From positions 1,923,941 through 1,987,940 of the forward strand of contig RSEF01000014.1 in NCBI GenBank assembly GCA_003993805.1: a stretch of 64,000 bases of DNA. Direction: 5' to 3'. The notes under the pieces are model-generated. The model was not told where the DNA came from. It did no database searches and saw nothing but the letters and a program-made list of their open reading frames with translations. The stretch comes from Himantopus leucocephalus. Taxonomy: Eukaryota > Chordata > Aves > Charadriiformes > Recurvirostridae. This document shows positions 23,746 through 36,042 of the stretch, piece after piece (within the stretch, counting starts at the first letter, position 1; each line of letters starts with the position of its first letter). The translations under genes were made by a program, and so were the position numbers.

Positions 23746-26700
23746 GTTCCCAAAGCCAGCAAGGGCTCTGTGATTCACAGGAAAAAAACCACTCAGCTTC
23801 TGTCTATACAACTCCCCATGCATAAAATATAAAACTCTTATGAATAGGAGTGACCTCCCATGATTGTTTTGGTTTGTTTTTTGTTTTTCTTAATGGAGGC
23901 GGCCCCTTGGCTGAGCCCCTGCTATGACAGCAGTATGAAATAGTTTGCTCCAGAGCAGTGCATAGACTCAGGTACTTGTGTTTCCTTGCTCTTAAGACAT
24001 TTTGAACATTCTACGTTTCTTCAAAGGATATTTTTTCTTTGAGATGAAGTTGTATTTTATATCCTCTGTTTTCTCCCCAGAAAAGCCCTCAATAAGAGTC
24101 ATGATATAAATACAGTTTGTAAATGAAACATGGGCCTGGATCGGTACCCTTCTCCTTGCTGCAGGGTAGCATAATAACTGAAAGATGTTCTCATAATTGT
24201 TATGAGGACAGGAGATTGTTTCATTTATGCAAGTGAAATGTGTAGTTAAGGCATCTGACGATGTGAGTTGACTCCGAGCTTTCTGTACTTGTTGCAAAAT
24301 GTCAATATTCCTAAAGCGTCTTACCGTCAGCAGTTTCAGAGGACAGGTTATTTGCAAAATAGCCTCCACATTATAATCCAGTGACACATAAATCCGCTGC
24401 TCCCTAACTTCCACACTGGCCTTTCCAAATCCAAAGTTAAATGGATTCTACCCCAAGAGCTGAATCGTCACCTAAACTGCAGCGCTTGAGAGATTTGCTG
24501 TTACTGAGGAAATTGGTCTCCTACATATTTCTATTGAATAATTTCCCAAGGACCTATCTTCAGTGCATGGTAATACAGTATATTGCAATGTTGTAGCTTC
24601 TGGATAGTCTAATAGACATGTAATCTTATTTTAGCGGAAACCCGGGTGCTCATAAACTTTCTCGTACAGAGCAGCAATTTGCTGTACAAATAGTCCCCCT
24701 GAAATCCATAGGAAACCTTGTGCAGGTATTGTTTAGTATATGAAAGTATATTCACACCTCATTAGCTCATACCGATGACTGCAGCAGAGTTACTTCTTGA
24801 CTTCTATTAGGGTAACGCTCAGGCCCTTTTCTGGTGGGTGACATATTTTTTTCTTCGTGTAATACAAAAACGCAAAAATTGCATTTGAGCACGGCGACTT
24901 TCCAGTACATTTCAGGCTGCCTTAACCCATGTTCATGAAATCCTGCCTGCTTAAAGGATCTTACTCACAATTACCTGATTCTATAGTTACTCCTACTTGC
25001 AGTGAAATCCTTGGTACATACGACACCACTCCTTTTCCCCCACAGTGACCTGTTGGCTAATTTTTGTCTTGGGTCATTCCAGATAGGAGAAAAAAAAACC
25101 AGTAAACCATGTACATTACTTAGTGTAACCACGTCCATTTCTTAGACTGTGCTACCCACCTCCCGCTTTCCTGAGCGCCCTGGAAACCAGCAGCAGGCAC
25201 CATTTCCCCTGCTCCTGCTCTCGCCAGCTTCCTTCTCATCTTATATAGCTGCTTTTTTCTTCCTGAAACGCCTACAGATTTATGGATACGGGGTACGCTT
25301 TGCTGCTGAACAAGACGAAACAGGCATCTCTGAAGGACATGACTGCACCTTGTCGCTGGCTTTCTTTTGCAGAAGAGGATGAAAACTGGGGCAGTGACAA
25401 GTATTTCCTCGGCAGGTGGAGTGAAGATCACCCTTCGCCCTAACACTCGGCACAGGAGCTGCTAACGTGAGTGGCTTTTCTTTAGCATCGCTATTGTGCT
25501 GTGCAACACAGTTGTCACGTTCAAACGTTATCACAAGCACCATTCTTGCCATACCTGGGCTATCCACTTGTATCAAAGAGGCTTTTCAACACAGATCTGC
25601 AAACAGTCTCAAACGGGACCTTTCCCTGACCTGTGCCAAGCAAGCGCACGGCTTGCCTGTCGCACGCTGGGACTTGCAATTGCCCGGGGCGCCATGCTTC
25701 AGGATCACCTCGGGCTATCCAGAAGGCCACCCGCCAGCCGTTCCGCTCTGATAAGCGAGGCCGGGGACCTCGCACAGCGGCCTGCCTGCTTGCAGATGCA
25801 CCGCCTGGACGCAAACCCATGTGCGCGCTCAGCTCTCACCCAGATAAAACAGCCTGTGATGAATTCCACAGTTAAGAGCAGTGAGGAGAAGCAGTGCGAA
25901 TAGGGTTTGGAGGACCAGATCAAATCACTCGAGAGAGCACTTGAAGCAGCTTGTCAAGAAAATGCGGTCATGCATGAGTTTCACTGGGCGTTTCAGAAGG
26001 CTCCCTGGCTGTCTGCTGCTCCGTGCAGCAAACTATTCTCTCCCACGGCGAGCACTCTGCAGGAAAACGATGCCAAAGCAGGTCAGGTGCCAAAATCAAC
26101 CCCCGCTCCCTTTATTCATTTTGCCAGATACAGCTAAATAATGAACGGCATTCATTTAGTACAAGTCTCTCTTACCTCTTGTTTGATTTGATGTAATAGA
26201 TGTACTATAGATAAAATAGGTGCAAATAGTACTTCATTGTAATCCCATGGTACGGAGAACTCAAAATAATACGCTAATAATGAAAGCGGCTTTAGTCATG
26301 AACAGATTGAAACCCACTTAAGGAAACTAGATATAAATCTCCTTTTGCTTGCGTTGGTACGTGTATTTTACCCTTATTTATTAGGGAAGACTCACACTTG
26401 TTTTAACTGGCTCTCTTCTCTTCCTTGTGACTTAGTTCCTTTGCCATAGCCTCAGAGTCTATCTTTATGGAAAGCGCCATGGCTCTCTCTCATTCAGGAA
26501 AAGCAGAACACGTCAGGATTTTTGCAGCCCCCGTAAGCTGAAGCAGTAGTAACTCTCACCCCCCAACATATAACGCCACCTAACATTCACAAATGTAGAC
26601 GAAGGAGTTTCACCACCTCCAGTATAGCAAATGATACTGTGATATTTTCTGCCAAAATACGTGAGACAGAGAAACAGAAAGAAAGATTTCAAGGAAGATA

Positions 26701-28059
26701 TAAAGAATCGGGAACGCTTAGGATGCAACCTGAATAAATAGGGGCATTGTGGTCTTGCTGAAAGCCTACGCAGGGCTGTGTCGGCTGAGGGCTGGCTCGG
26801 GGAGGCTTGGTGTTGTATAGAAAGTACTTTCCCATATTACTTGCTTTCTGCGCTAAGAATTAGGATTTTGTTATTTTCAGATAAATAGAACTACATCAAA
26901 GATACCTGACTCTATCATCATTTTTTCTTCTCAAGGAAACAACAAAGTTTTGTCTAACCTTTAGGGGCAAAACGAAGTAATGTTATTGAATACCTCACTA
27001 CAGCCATTTCCTGTTTTGTTTGATGGCAGGACTGTGATTTACAGGATTTCTTTATGAGACCCAATTAAATATAGAATTTATAATATTCATGCAATTTCTG
27101 TGCCAAATATACATAGTGCTGATACAGCAGGGATCTCAAAATATCAACCACCTGCTTGGAAGGAACAGAATTACGAATACATCTCCTTAAACAATAATTC
27201 ATCATACTCAGAAGCCTGAAGTTAAGCTGCTCTAGAGCCAACACAGCTGCTTTATCATCTTATTTGGGGGATACTGCTGACTTACAATGCTGGATATCAT
27301 GCTTGCAACTCATGACTAAGACTAAATTCAAGGATTTAGAAGCCAAGGAAGCAGCTCTGGCTTTGGCATATCCTGGCTTTCAGAGGGGAATCCAGAGTTG
27401 TGAAGGGCACGTCCACACTTCTGCAGTGCAGCAGGAAACCCAATCACTCAGATAAGGGAACCACCCAAAGTTAATGCGGTCACAGTGTCTGTGGGAAACC
27501 AGGAGAATCTTTGCGTACCTCGCTGAGGACTGCAGGGAAATAACCCCTCTCCTCACGGATCCTCATCCCTGAACACCTCCACCCACCCCCCAAAGATGAT
27601 CACGGGGTAGAGCCTTCCCTACCTGAGGTCAGCTGAGGTACCACCTCAACACAGTCAGGACGACACCTTTTTCCCTAAGGACGGCTGCTCTACTCAGAAT
27701 AATGAAATTAATTTTAATCCGCATGACTTCCTCATGAGAGGACTTTGATTTCACATAATTTAGGTTCATGATCTTTTCTCTCTGGACAGGCAGCACTACA
27801 GAAGTGAGACAGATGGAAAGTACTCACAGCTGAGCTTGGAGGACCTGCCTACAGTCTAGGGATATACCTGTGTGTAGCAAAAATGAGATCTCAGGACTGG
27901 AGTGGGGTTCTGGGGGACAAAAAATAGCACCACAGTATGATAGCGGCTTTAGGTCCATTTGCGCTGCATGGAAGCAGATTCCTGCCGTGCCCGTTCCAGA
28001 CAGGTGTTAGTCTAATTGGTCCTTTATAACTTAGATTTTACAGCATCCCTTAGCAGCCA
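23746..28059. other. AT-rich non-coding stretch, no gene proven
   Basis: No gene is recognised. A minus-strand frame open for about 150 codons (23992-24447) has a donor-like ACG|GTAAGA at 24325 but a poor acceptor. A coiled-coil-like frame at 25907-26137 lacks splice sites and an ATG. Neither is called. Confidence 0.45.
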
Positions 28060-28395
28060 GGTTCACTGATTAAGTACCCTTCATTAGGAAGCTTTTCCAA
28101 ATCTCTCATTTAAACCTCTGCTGCATGTGGAGCCAGCCACTTTTCTTGCCCCTTTGGTGACCAGGACAATATTTCAGAAGCACCCTCTTTGCAGACATTT
28201 GGAGAATTAGAAGGCTATTATCATGTCTTTCTATTTCAAAGCTCTACAAATTCACCACTTTTGCTTTTTTTCCGTATGAAAAGGAAATATTTCTTAACTT
28301 CTTTATAACATCTATTGCCCTTCTGGAACCAGAGATACTTTAGCCCTTTCTGTACCTTTTCACCAACTAAATATATTTCAGGATGACCACTTCTG
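28060..28395 (-). mobile_element. old CR1 LINE fragment (antisense)
   Basis: 'Cttcattaggaagcttttcc', 'aaacctctgctgca', 'ggctattatcatgtctttct' and 'tattgcccttctggaacc' are the antisense forms of CR1 motifs in the correct order. Sense equivalents include 'ggaaaaactttctaa' and 'gacatgataacag'. It is heavily diverged, like the copy at 8533-8766, and belongs to the old amniote CR1 layer. Confidence 0.75.
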
Positions 28396-31300
28396 TGAAG
28401 TGGGCATCAGAAGCTCTCTTAGTCAATAACTGGGGTGTCATGATGCCTCGCGAATGTTGCTAAACTGTTCAGACATACTGGGTTAAAAGCCTTCTGAGGA
28501 ATTTAAAATAGTCAGAGCATGAGCAAGTCTAACATCGCAATTAAAATCTGTTGAAAAATACCAGTCCTATCAGTAGTAGCCGTGCTTTAATACAGCAAAA
28601 AGAAAAAGGAAAAAAAAAAAAAAAAACAAAAACCAAAGACAACCCTGCTTATTTTACCTCGCAGGCTTGCCTTATTACTCAGTTTCCAAGTCTTCCTCTT
28701 GGGAGCATGTTCCCGACCAAGAGCTTTTCCAGCCAAGTGATGGATTTGTAGGGCCAGCTCGGAAAGACACAGACATCCCTGAGGGGATGATTCCTCGCTA
28801 GCCTCTAAAAACCACTCCGGACCAAACAGATCAGGTCTGTTTATATTAAAGAAAATCTGTGCCATTGTGAAGGCAGCGACCGCCCCCTTATCTTCAGGAA
28901 ATAACCTTTAGGGTTTTAACAAATAAGGACAAGGAAGAGTGTCTTCATCCAGATTGTTATTGCCTGAAGCATAAAAATAAACTGAGGGCTGCTTTCAGAA
29001 ACAAAATGCACGGCAGACTCAGGACAGGGTGAGAACACAGCAGGAAAACTTCAGATTTATTTGAGATTACAAGGAGATTTGCTTATCTCATCCAAAAACC
29101 TCTTATAATCAGCATTTTCATCACCTCATCTACTGTCTCATTCTACCTTTCGCTCCCAGGCTGTGCTGGAGGCTTGGTTCTGGGCTGGCTCTCCGACATC
29201 CGCAACGTCTGCCTTCCCCATTTGACTGAAGGTCCATTTCAGTGATGCAGAAAATTAATTAGGGCATTTTATTTCCTTCATGTGTAGACCTAAATACTGT
29301 TTCTAAGTATTCTGCAAATACGGTAACATTGTAAATGAATAATGACAAAATGATTTTGCATGATTTCTGAAGCTGACAACAAAAACAACCACGAAGGAAT
29401 CTTGACACAAAGTCTGCTGTTTTAACCATGCTGGAAAAAATTTTGTGTACCAATTAGAGAGATTACGTTGCTCAAAGTGATGCAGAGAACTAAATAATCA
29501 GGCAAACATACTAACCAGACGTCACTTCATCAGACAAGGGGAAGTATTCCATAGTGAATGGAAGACGGGCTGTGGGACGCCCATCAGCTCACACATAAAT
29601 TTCCTTTTATTCCCATAATTGCTGCTTCTGTGCTTTCCTCCAGCCCTGGCTGATGCGTAGCGTGAGCACCTCCACTCTGCTGGGTGGAAAGAGCTCCTAT
29701 TTGTGTAGCGACGAGTGGCTCAGCTGGGCCGGTGGCCACGTGCACCCAGGAGGTGGTGGCCGTGAGCCGGTCAATTGACCCGGGCGCCAGCGCTCACCCC
29801 ATCCGCTCTGCCGGTGCGCTGTGATGAAATATTAAAATGTCAGTAGGGAAAACGCGGATTCGTGTCTTCAGCTTCAGTCATTACAAATCTCTAAAGGGCA
29901 TGTCATGGCAAAAGTGACATGGCACTAAAGATACAGAAAGGAATAAGGCCAAAAAAGAAATGAATAATAACAGAGACGACTAGGTATCATGGCCCGTGCT
30001 CAGATGCTGTTGTTCAACAAGCCTTTGGAAATATTAGCCATGTTTGGGATTTTGGAAGTCATATATTTCACCAGATGAAGACCTTTGTGATATTAGTGCT
30101 CCACTACTGAAAAATAGTTGTTTCCACCCATATCTAATAAATACATGTTTGAAGCTCAAGTTGATCTAATGTGAATTCATGCTCAACTGTGCATGTGATG
30201 TTTGGATATAAACATCCTTTTCACATCGTGCAGTACCACCCCGCTGCTATTGTATCTTTCCTCAGCCTTAGTTACACATCTTTATGGTATGTTCGTCTCA
30301 GTGGCCTGCACTAAAATCCACTGTCTTTAAATTGGGCTAACGTTGTCAAAGCGTATCTATGTATAGTCCTGTTAAATTACTCCAGCTGAGCTAACTTGCT
30401 ATGAAATGGCACCTTTTTTCCCAAACAGGCCAAAAGGTTTTCTACCGTCTACTGTTGGCAAGGTTAAAACAACTAACCAACCAAAAGCCAGCCCCAGACG
30501 CTGCTCACCTGGAAATCCTCTGGGTGAGCCTGGCTGGGAACCATTTCAGCCATGCGTTGGGACACCAGTTTTGCACTGCAACCGGTTCAAGGTAGAGCAC
30601 AAAAGAAAAACTCGTTCCTGCTCAGGAGTCCCACACAGAGCCCCTTTCTGCTCAACACCAAACATGGGCTGAACGCTCCCCAACCATTTTAGCCCTTACT
30701 TTGTCCTTGTCTGCTTCACAACAAGGGAATGAATCTCAGCTGGTTTGAATCATAACAGCTGCAATGACTCAATAGAGTGATGAGTATTTATTCCAGCAGG
30801 AAGTCTTACCCAAAATCTTTTCTTACTGCTAAACAGGATATTATGCTAATGTCGTGGCATGTTTTCAGCAAGCACAATTCAGTAATTCGTCAACAGCACC
30901 ACGGTGACAGCAATGACCACGATCCCCTAACTCAGCCTCGTAGTGTGCCTACTAGTCGTTACTGCATTTTGAAGTCCTCCATAGGTACTTTCCCTTAGTA
31001 GCCACAGACTTAGCAGCTCTGTTAAGTTCCATGAATAGGAATTGTATTGTCAAATACATAAAATATTAGTTAGAGAAGTATCTATCTGGGCACAGCTTAA
31101 TTTATGAAGGGCTCATTGTAGGGTGGATACTTTCCTGAATCATAAAGTTCTTTTAAGTAAGAAAAGGCTAAGTAGGTGAAAAAGATGAATGTTTTTACAA
31201 TGCCTTTATTCTCTTTATCAAATATCTAAAAAACCAACCCCAAAGCAACCAGCCGCTTGTATCAAGCCACATACCATACTATGACAATGGAAGATATAGC

Positions 31301-32434
31301 AAAGAAGTATCTTTAAAAGTTAAGAAGTATGGTGTAGTAGATGGAAGGTTCCTATTGAACGTCCTTGGGCTTCAGATCACCCAGTGTTTCCATCGGCCGT
31401 TGCCGTGCCCCACAGCCAGCCCACGCCGGTGCCCGTTGCCTGAGCTCGGGCTCCCCACCATCCCCTGCCCCGTAACGGCTCTCCTCCCGCCTTTGAGCAA
31501 GGGCAGGTTACGCGGAGGGGTGAGCGGTGAGAGGAGTGCTCCTCTGTGCAGTAAACAGCCCGCGGACATCAGCTTCTCCCCGCGTTGGGTGCAATTAGAT
31601 CTGTGTAATAGGCACTCACCCGATGACCTCTCCTTCAGCACGCAGCGCCTTTACTGTCAGGGGTTAATCCCTTTGTTAGCGAGTCAGCTGCACATTCATT
31701 TAGGAGGGCTAATGACTTACACTGTTCCTACTCTGCATGATTTCAACGGATATGTAATTAGAGGTGAATGGAGTCTTCAGAGGTACGGCAACCACGAAAG
31801 CCGGGGCAAAGTCAAAGTATTTGTCTAATTTTGCAATCGGCTGTTTCAGCGAATGAAACCATGTGGTCAGCTGCACACAGAGGAAAAGAAAGTAGAAAAG
31901 GAGAAGCCAAAAAAATCAGCCTTTAAAAATAAATAAATAAAAGATTGGATTGCCCGGCACTCACAAAGCTCCGAGATGAAAAGCAACGTGTTTCAAAATA
32001 TTTCTGGTCGGGGTGCCAGAGAGCACACTGTAAGATAAATGCCAGCGAGGAGCCCGTTCTTCTCACACAGACTGAAAAAATACCTAAAGGTGAAAAGCTT
32101 TGTTTCAAAGTGCTTGAGATCCTTAATCATTAGCAGAATGAGTGTGAGAGCTGGAAAGCGATAGAAAAATATGTGAAGGTGAACAGCCACCAGCACTGGC
32201 TTAATGGTTTGGGGGTCTCTTTACGGAAGCCGTCGGTGTCTGCAACACCTCAGGAAATATCCCACTGCTCTTACACCGGGGGAACACGTCCTTTTGAAGT
32301 CTGAGAGATTTTTGCATATGTATTGGTATGAAGTAGAAAAGTGTATTAGGGAGACATAGTCCTGACAGATTTTAGATGAAAAACCCCTCTCGGCAGTGAT
32401 TTCTGCGCATGGACCCACGACAGGGGAGGGCCCA
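28396..32434. other. AT-rich non-coding stretch, no gene proven
   Basis: No recognised gene. A minus-strand exon-like segment lies at 28658-28836 (see findings). 31390-31600 is a small CpG-richer patch. An A-run of about 16 lies at 28611-28626. Confidence 0.45.
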
Positions 32435-32670
32435 TTCTGCGTCAGTGCCGCTGCCGTTCCGCCGCGCCGGGTTTGCGGATGAGGCCGGACCCCAGCAAGA
32501 AGCGGGGGGCTGCGGGCCGGCTGCTTGTGGCGCTTTTGGCACTGCCACACGCTGCTCTTTTTAAAGCTCCTCTAACCTTTTTCCCCGCCTCATCACTGGT
32601 TTCCCTGTACGCCGGGCGGCCGTCGCTGCCGCCCCGGCTCCCCGCAGCACCGCCCCCAGACAGGATTTAC
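32435..32670. promoter_or_regulatory. CpG-rich pocket (possible CpG island)
   Basis: About 23 CpG occur in roughly 235 bp at about 64% G+C, so CpG is not depleted. The pocket contains a plus-strand ATG at 32479 whose first 28 codons read like a secretion signal. A donor-like AAAG|GTATGT follows at 32728. This combination makes it the best promoter/first-exon candidate in the window. No known gene is recognised. Confidence 0.4.
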
Positions 32671-33419
32671 TCTCTTTATTCTCATTTCGCAGCACGGAGT
32701 GGCCTTTCTCCATATTGATTATGCAAAGGTATGTTCTTGGATGATATGGTGTTTGCATTAAATAACACCTACACCTATGCTCCCAGTTACACAGCATCCA
32801 ATCACTGTGGTATTTTTATGAATTAAAATAATACACTTCCACTAGCGCTTTGAATTCAGGAGCATAATTTCATTAAAAATGAAAAAAACATAATAATAAT
32901 TAATTAATAATTGCTTTAATTCAGTCTGGGCTTATGAGCTAATATCTCTCACACAGTTGTCTAATACAATTATAAACATAATTTCATGCTTAATGAAATA
33001 TAAATGAAGCAATTGAATGGCGTGCTTCAAAGCAATCCCCCTATCAATCCGTCGCCCTCCCAACCCTTCCACCTTGAGGTCGCTACTGTATTTGAAACGT
33101 AGCTTGCATTTTGCAGAGCTTCAATGTGAAGACCGCAAGCAGCAGATAATCCATCACGTCCCTAAGGAAGGGGGTCTGGTGGTGAATTGCCATCGGTTCA
33201 AACTAAGTCTCTTATTACACATATGAGGCCATTTTATTTTCCCATTCTTGGCGCCAGCAGCACTTGGGTCATTGCAGGACAGACCCCCAACAGCACAGGG
33301 CCATCCACACAGCCTCACACGAGCTGACGTACTCTGGGCAGCGGTGTCCCCTGCTCCACATCTGGCCAGCGGTGTGGCTCAGCAGCTGAGCGCCGAGCGA
33401 GAGCGCAGTCCTGCCCCCG

Positions 33420-33522
33420 CAGCCGCGAGGGCCTCCCCGACCACGGCCGCGGTGAGCACCCACAGCCGCGAGGGTCTCCCCGACCACGGCCGCGGTGAGC
33501 ACCCACAGCCGCGAGAGTCTCC
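33420..33522 (+). repeat. 43-bp GC-rich minisatellite, about 2.4 copies
   Basis: Units lie at 33420-33462 and 33463-33505, differing at one position, with a 17-base partial unit at 33506-33522. The unit is CpG-rich and contains GGCCGCGGTGAGC. Since 43 is not a multiple of three, copies change reading frame and the long frames here are repeat artefacts. Confidence 0.9.
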
Positions 33523-35802
33523 ATCTCCACTGCAGCCTATTTCCCACCACACCGGCAGAGACAGAGGGGTTTGCCGTTGGCAGCCTTGGCTGAGATGACT
33601 GTGGGCGGCTGATGAGGAGATTTGATTTTTTGAGTGATGTGGGATCTGTTGATAACCAAACACAGTAAATGTACACTTCTGGCTATTTTTTAATTTATCA
33701 ACTTTGTCACTAGTACCGCTATTCACTTCAGGAATTATAACAGCAATTTCTCTCTCATTTTGACTAGCCGGCTAGCAATGCCCGGTGCTGCCACTGTGAA
33801 AAACCTTGTGCTTGGAGCTACAAATAGGTAGACCTGTACAATACTCTCTCACTAATTACTCATGTACGCCTTCCAAGAGCCTCGGTGGTGCCCACCCTCA
33901 CGTGTGCCTGCAGGGTGGGAGGGAGAAGGAAAATTAATCCCTTTTGATGGGAGCTGTAATGATCCTAACTGGGGGGGACCCACCGCACCTCAGTAATGCT
34001 TGCTGTCGCGCGAGTCTGTGAAGCACACGTATATTTTATTTTGCTGGGGCTTGGATATAATTGAATTGAAATTTGCTGGAAACTGAGCCCAGACTTGCCG
34101 AAAGCTGCACACAACTCGAAACCAGGCAGTTTTGCTTGGTTCAGGTTTAATTATGAATGGTTCACTCAGCCTCAGCAATGACTCATATTCACTAACTATC
34201 CTATATATGAGATGTGACAAAAGTGTAGTTCAGATACACAAAGCATAATTATTTAATGATGAAGTAAAGTTGATTAGGAAGCCTTTAAGCTATTACACTC
34301 TTAGTAGGGTATTTTGCAGTCACTGAATAAATGAACATAATTTAATTCTTAAAAGCTGTATAGCTCCTGCTGCGTTTGAAAATGATATGTAGCTAACAAG
34401 TTAGGGTTTTCCCATTATAGAATTCTATATACTACAACAAAGAGCATACAGCATTGCCACTAAGAATAGGGAAAACTGCTCTTAGTGACTATCCAGGCTA
34501 AAAACGATAGAACTCACATATCCAGTAACAATCATGAACCTGCCAAATCAGGCTTGTAAGCCTGTGGTGTGATCTGAAAACCTAACAAGCTTCCAAGAAG
34601 GATCTCTGGTTTAAAAATACATTCTTTCTTTCTGGATTCTTTTTTTTTTTCCGCTATGAGATGTGCAAGACTGAACAGCATGAGAACAGCATGAGGACGG
34701 CCGTGCCATTGAAGGGATACATTTATGTATTATGTAGCTGTGCTCCAATTATGAAATTGATCCATGGATAAAAATCCCTTAAGGGTGGCTATTAATGAGA
34801 TTGCCAGCTCTGAGTGCATCCAGTAATAAGATTAGGTATGCATTTATCCTGAGCAGAGATAAACCAATGACAAGTTCGTGCCAAGATAAGACAGTTTTGA
34901 AAGGCAATTAAACATGGGACATAATGTGCGTGCATATGTCTGTGGGAGGTTGCAGGATGGAAAGTTGGTTTTCATCTGCAGAAGTGCTTCTGAGTGTAAC
35001 AGGTAGGCAGAAACAGACTTCTCACAGTGGTGAGATTAAACGCGCTTAAAAATCAAAATATTTGAACTTGGAATTTACAACTCAGTTTTACAAAATGTGC
35101 AGGCTGGCCGTTTCGGCTTTTCCTCCACTTCCTTATGGAAGGCTCCAAAACACCCTTGACAATTCCCAGCCGCCCTGTGCGACGAGGCTCGATCACCACA
35201 CTTGGGCTTACATTGGAGTGCAGCGAATCCAGCGCCTTAACAGCATCCGCACTCCTACACAGCCTCGCGCACCGCCTAACGAGGCAAACCAGACAGTGAT
35301 GCTCTGAGAGAAGAGATCTCGAGTGTTTCCTGCAGGATTTGCCATAGAAGTACCTGCGCCATAGTTGGGGCATCACACGTGGGTCGCAAAAGCTTTCACC
35401 AGGGATCGAGCCGAGACAGTCCGGGCAGTGCTGGCGGAGCGCAGCACGTGCAGGAATGCACACAACGCCCATCGCTCTCGCCACACGGCAGTAAGAGCGA
35501 GTCTGTCCCCATCTCATGGCAATCGTAAATGCTTGGTTACACATCACTCACCTGCAAGACAGCTGAAATGGCTCCTAACGTCTTCTCTTAATTTTACAGC
35601 ATGAGGAAATGTTTATCCTTCTTACGCTGCTACTACTGCTGTTGCTCAGGTCATCCTTTTGTAGCGGCTCCAGTAATTGGTGCAGAGAGGCCAGAATCCC
35701 TCCAGAAGCAGAATCCTCTCTTATACATAATCTACTCTGAATTACTGGGCTGATTAAATAGACCTTGAAACCCTGCCTCTGCTTGCCACACTTCATATAT
35801 CT
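33523..35802. other. AT-rich non-coding stretch, no gene seen
   Basis: No gene or recognised repeat. 34700-34960 has low CpG, many TAAT/ATTA and GATA-like strings and no long frame, and could be a conserved non-coding element. 35100-35500 is richer in CpG, with a 164-codon minus-strand frame of no recognised family. Confidence 0.45.
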
Positions 35803-35880
35803 GAGCCAGAGCCGGAGCCAGAGCCGGAGCCGGAGCCGGAGCCAGAGCCAGAGCCGGAGCCGGAGCCGGAGCCGAAGCCG
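35803..35880 (+). repeat. hexanucleotide array (GAGCCR)13
   Basis: Thirteen 6-bp units: mostly GAGCCG, with GAGCCA at units 1, 3, 7 and 8 and AAGCCG at the last unit. Because the unit is 6 bp, every frame is a dipeptide repeat. One plus frame reads as alternating Ser-Arg with some Ser-Gln, and antisense frames read Leu-Arg or Ala-Pro. This can look like an RS domain but needs no coding function. The second assembly gap begins 62 bp later. Confidence 0.95.
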
Positions 35881-35942
35881 GCCAGACAGAGCGCACGCTG
35901 CTGCGGCTGAACCCCCTGGGCATTGCCCGGCGACAGGTGAAA

Positions 35943-36042
35943 NNNNNNNNNNNNNNNNNNNNNNNNNNNNNNNNNNNNNNNNNNNNNNNNNNNNNNNNNN
36001 NNNNNNNNNNNNNNNNNNNNNNNNNNNNNNNNNNNNNNNNNN
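35943..36042. other. assembly gap (100 N)
   Basis: One hundred Ns close to a GC-rich hexanucleotide array, a typical place for short-read assembly to break. The true size is unknown. Confidence 0.99.

Noticed and set aside
23992..24447. Minus-strand frame open for about 150 codons with donor-like ACG|GTAAGA at 24325
   Set aside because: The only usable acceptor (TTGGGGTAG) is poor, and about one frame of this length is expected by chance in a window this size.
25907..26137. Frame starting LEDQIKSLERALEAACQEN, coiled-coil-like
   Set aside because: There is no ATG, a TAG lies two codons upstream, there is no pyrimidine tract for an acceptor and no clear donor. It is probably a chance heptad-like run.
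31970..32080. Minus-strand segment with acceptor TATTTTTTCAG and GTGAGT donor
   Set aside because: The bases before the donor (CTTT) fit poorly. The plus strand is equally open and no family is recognised.
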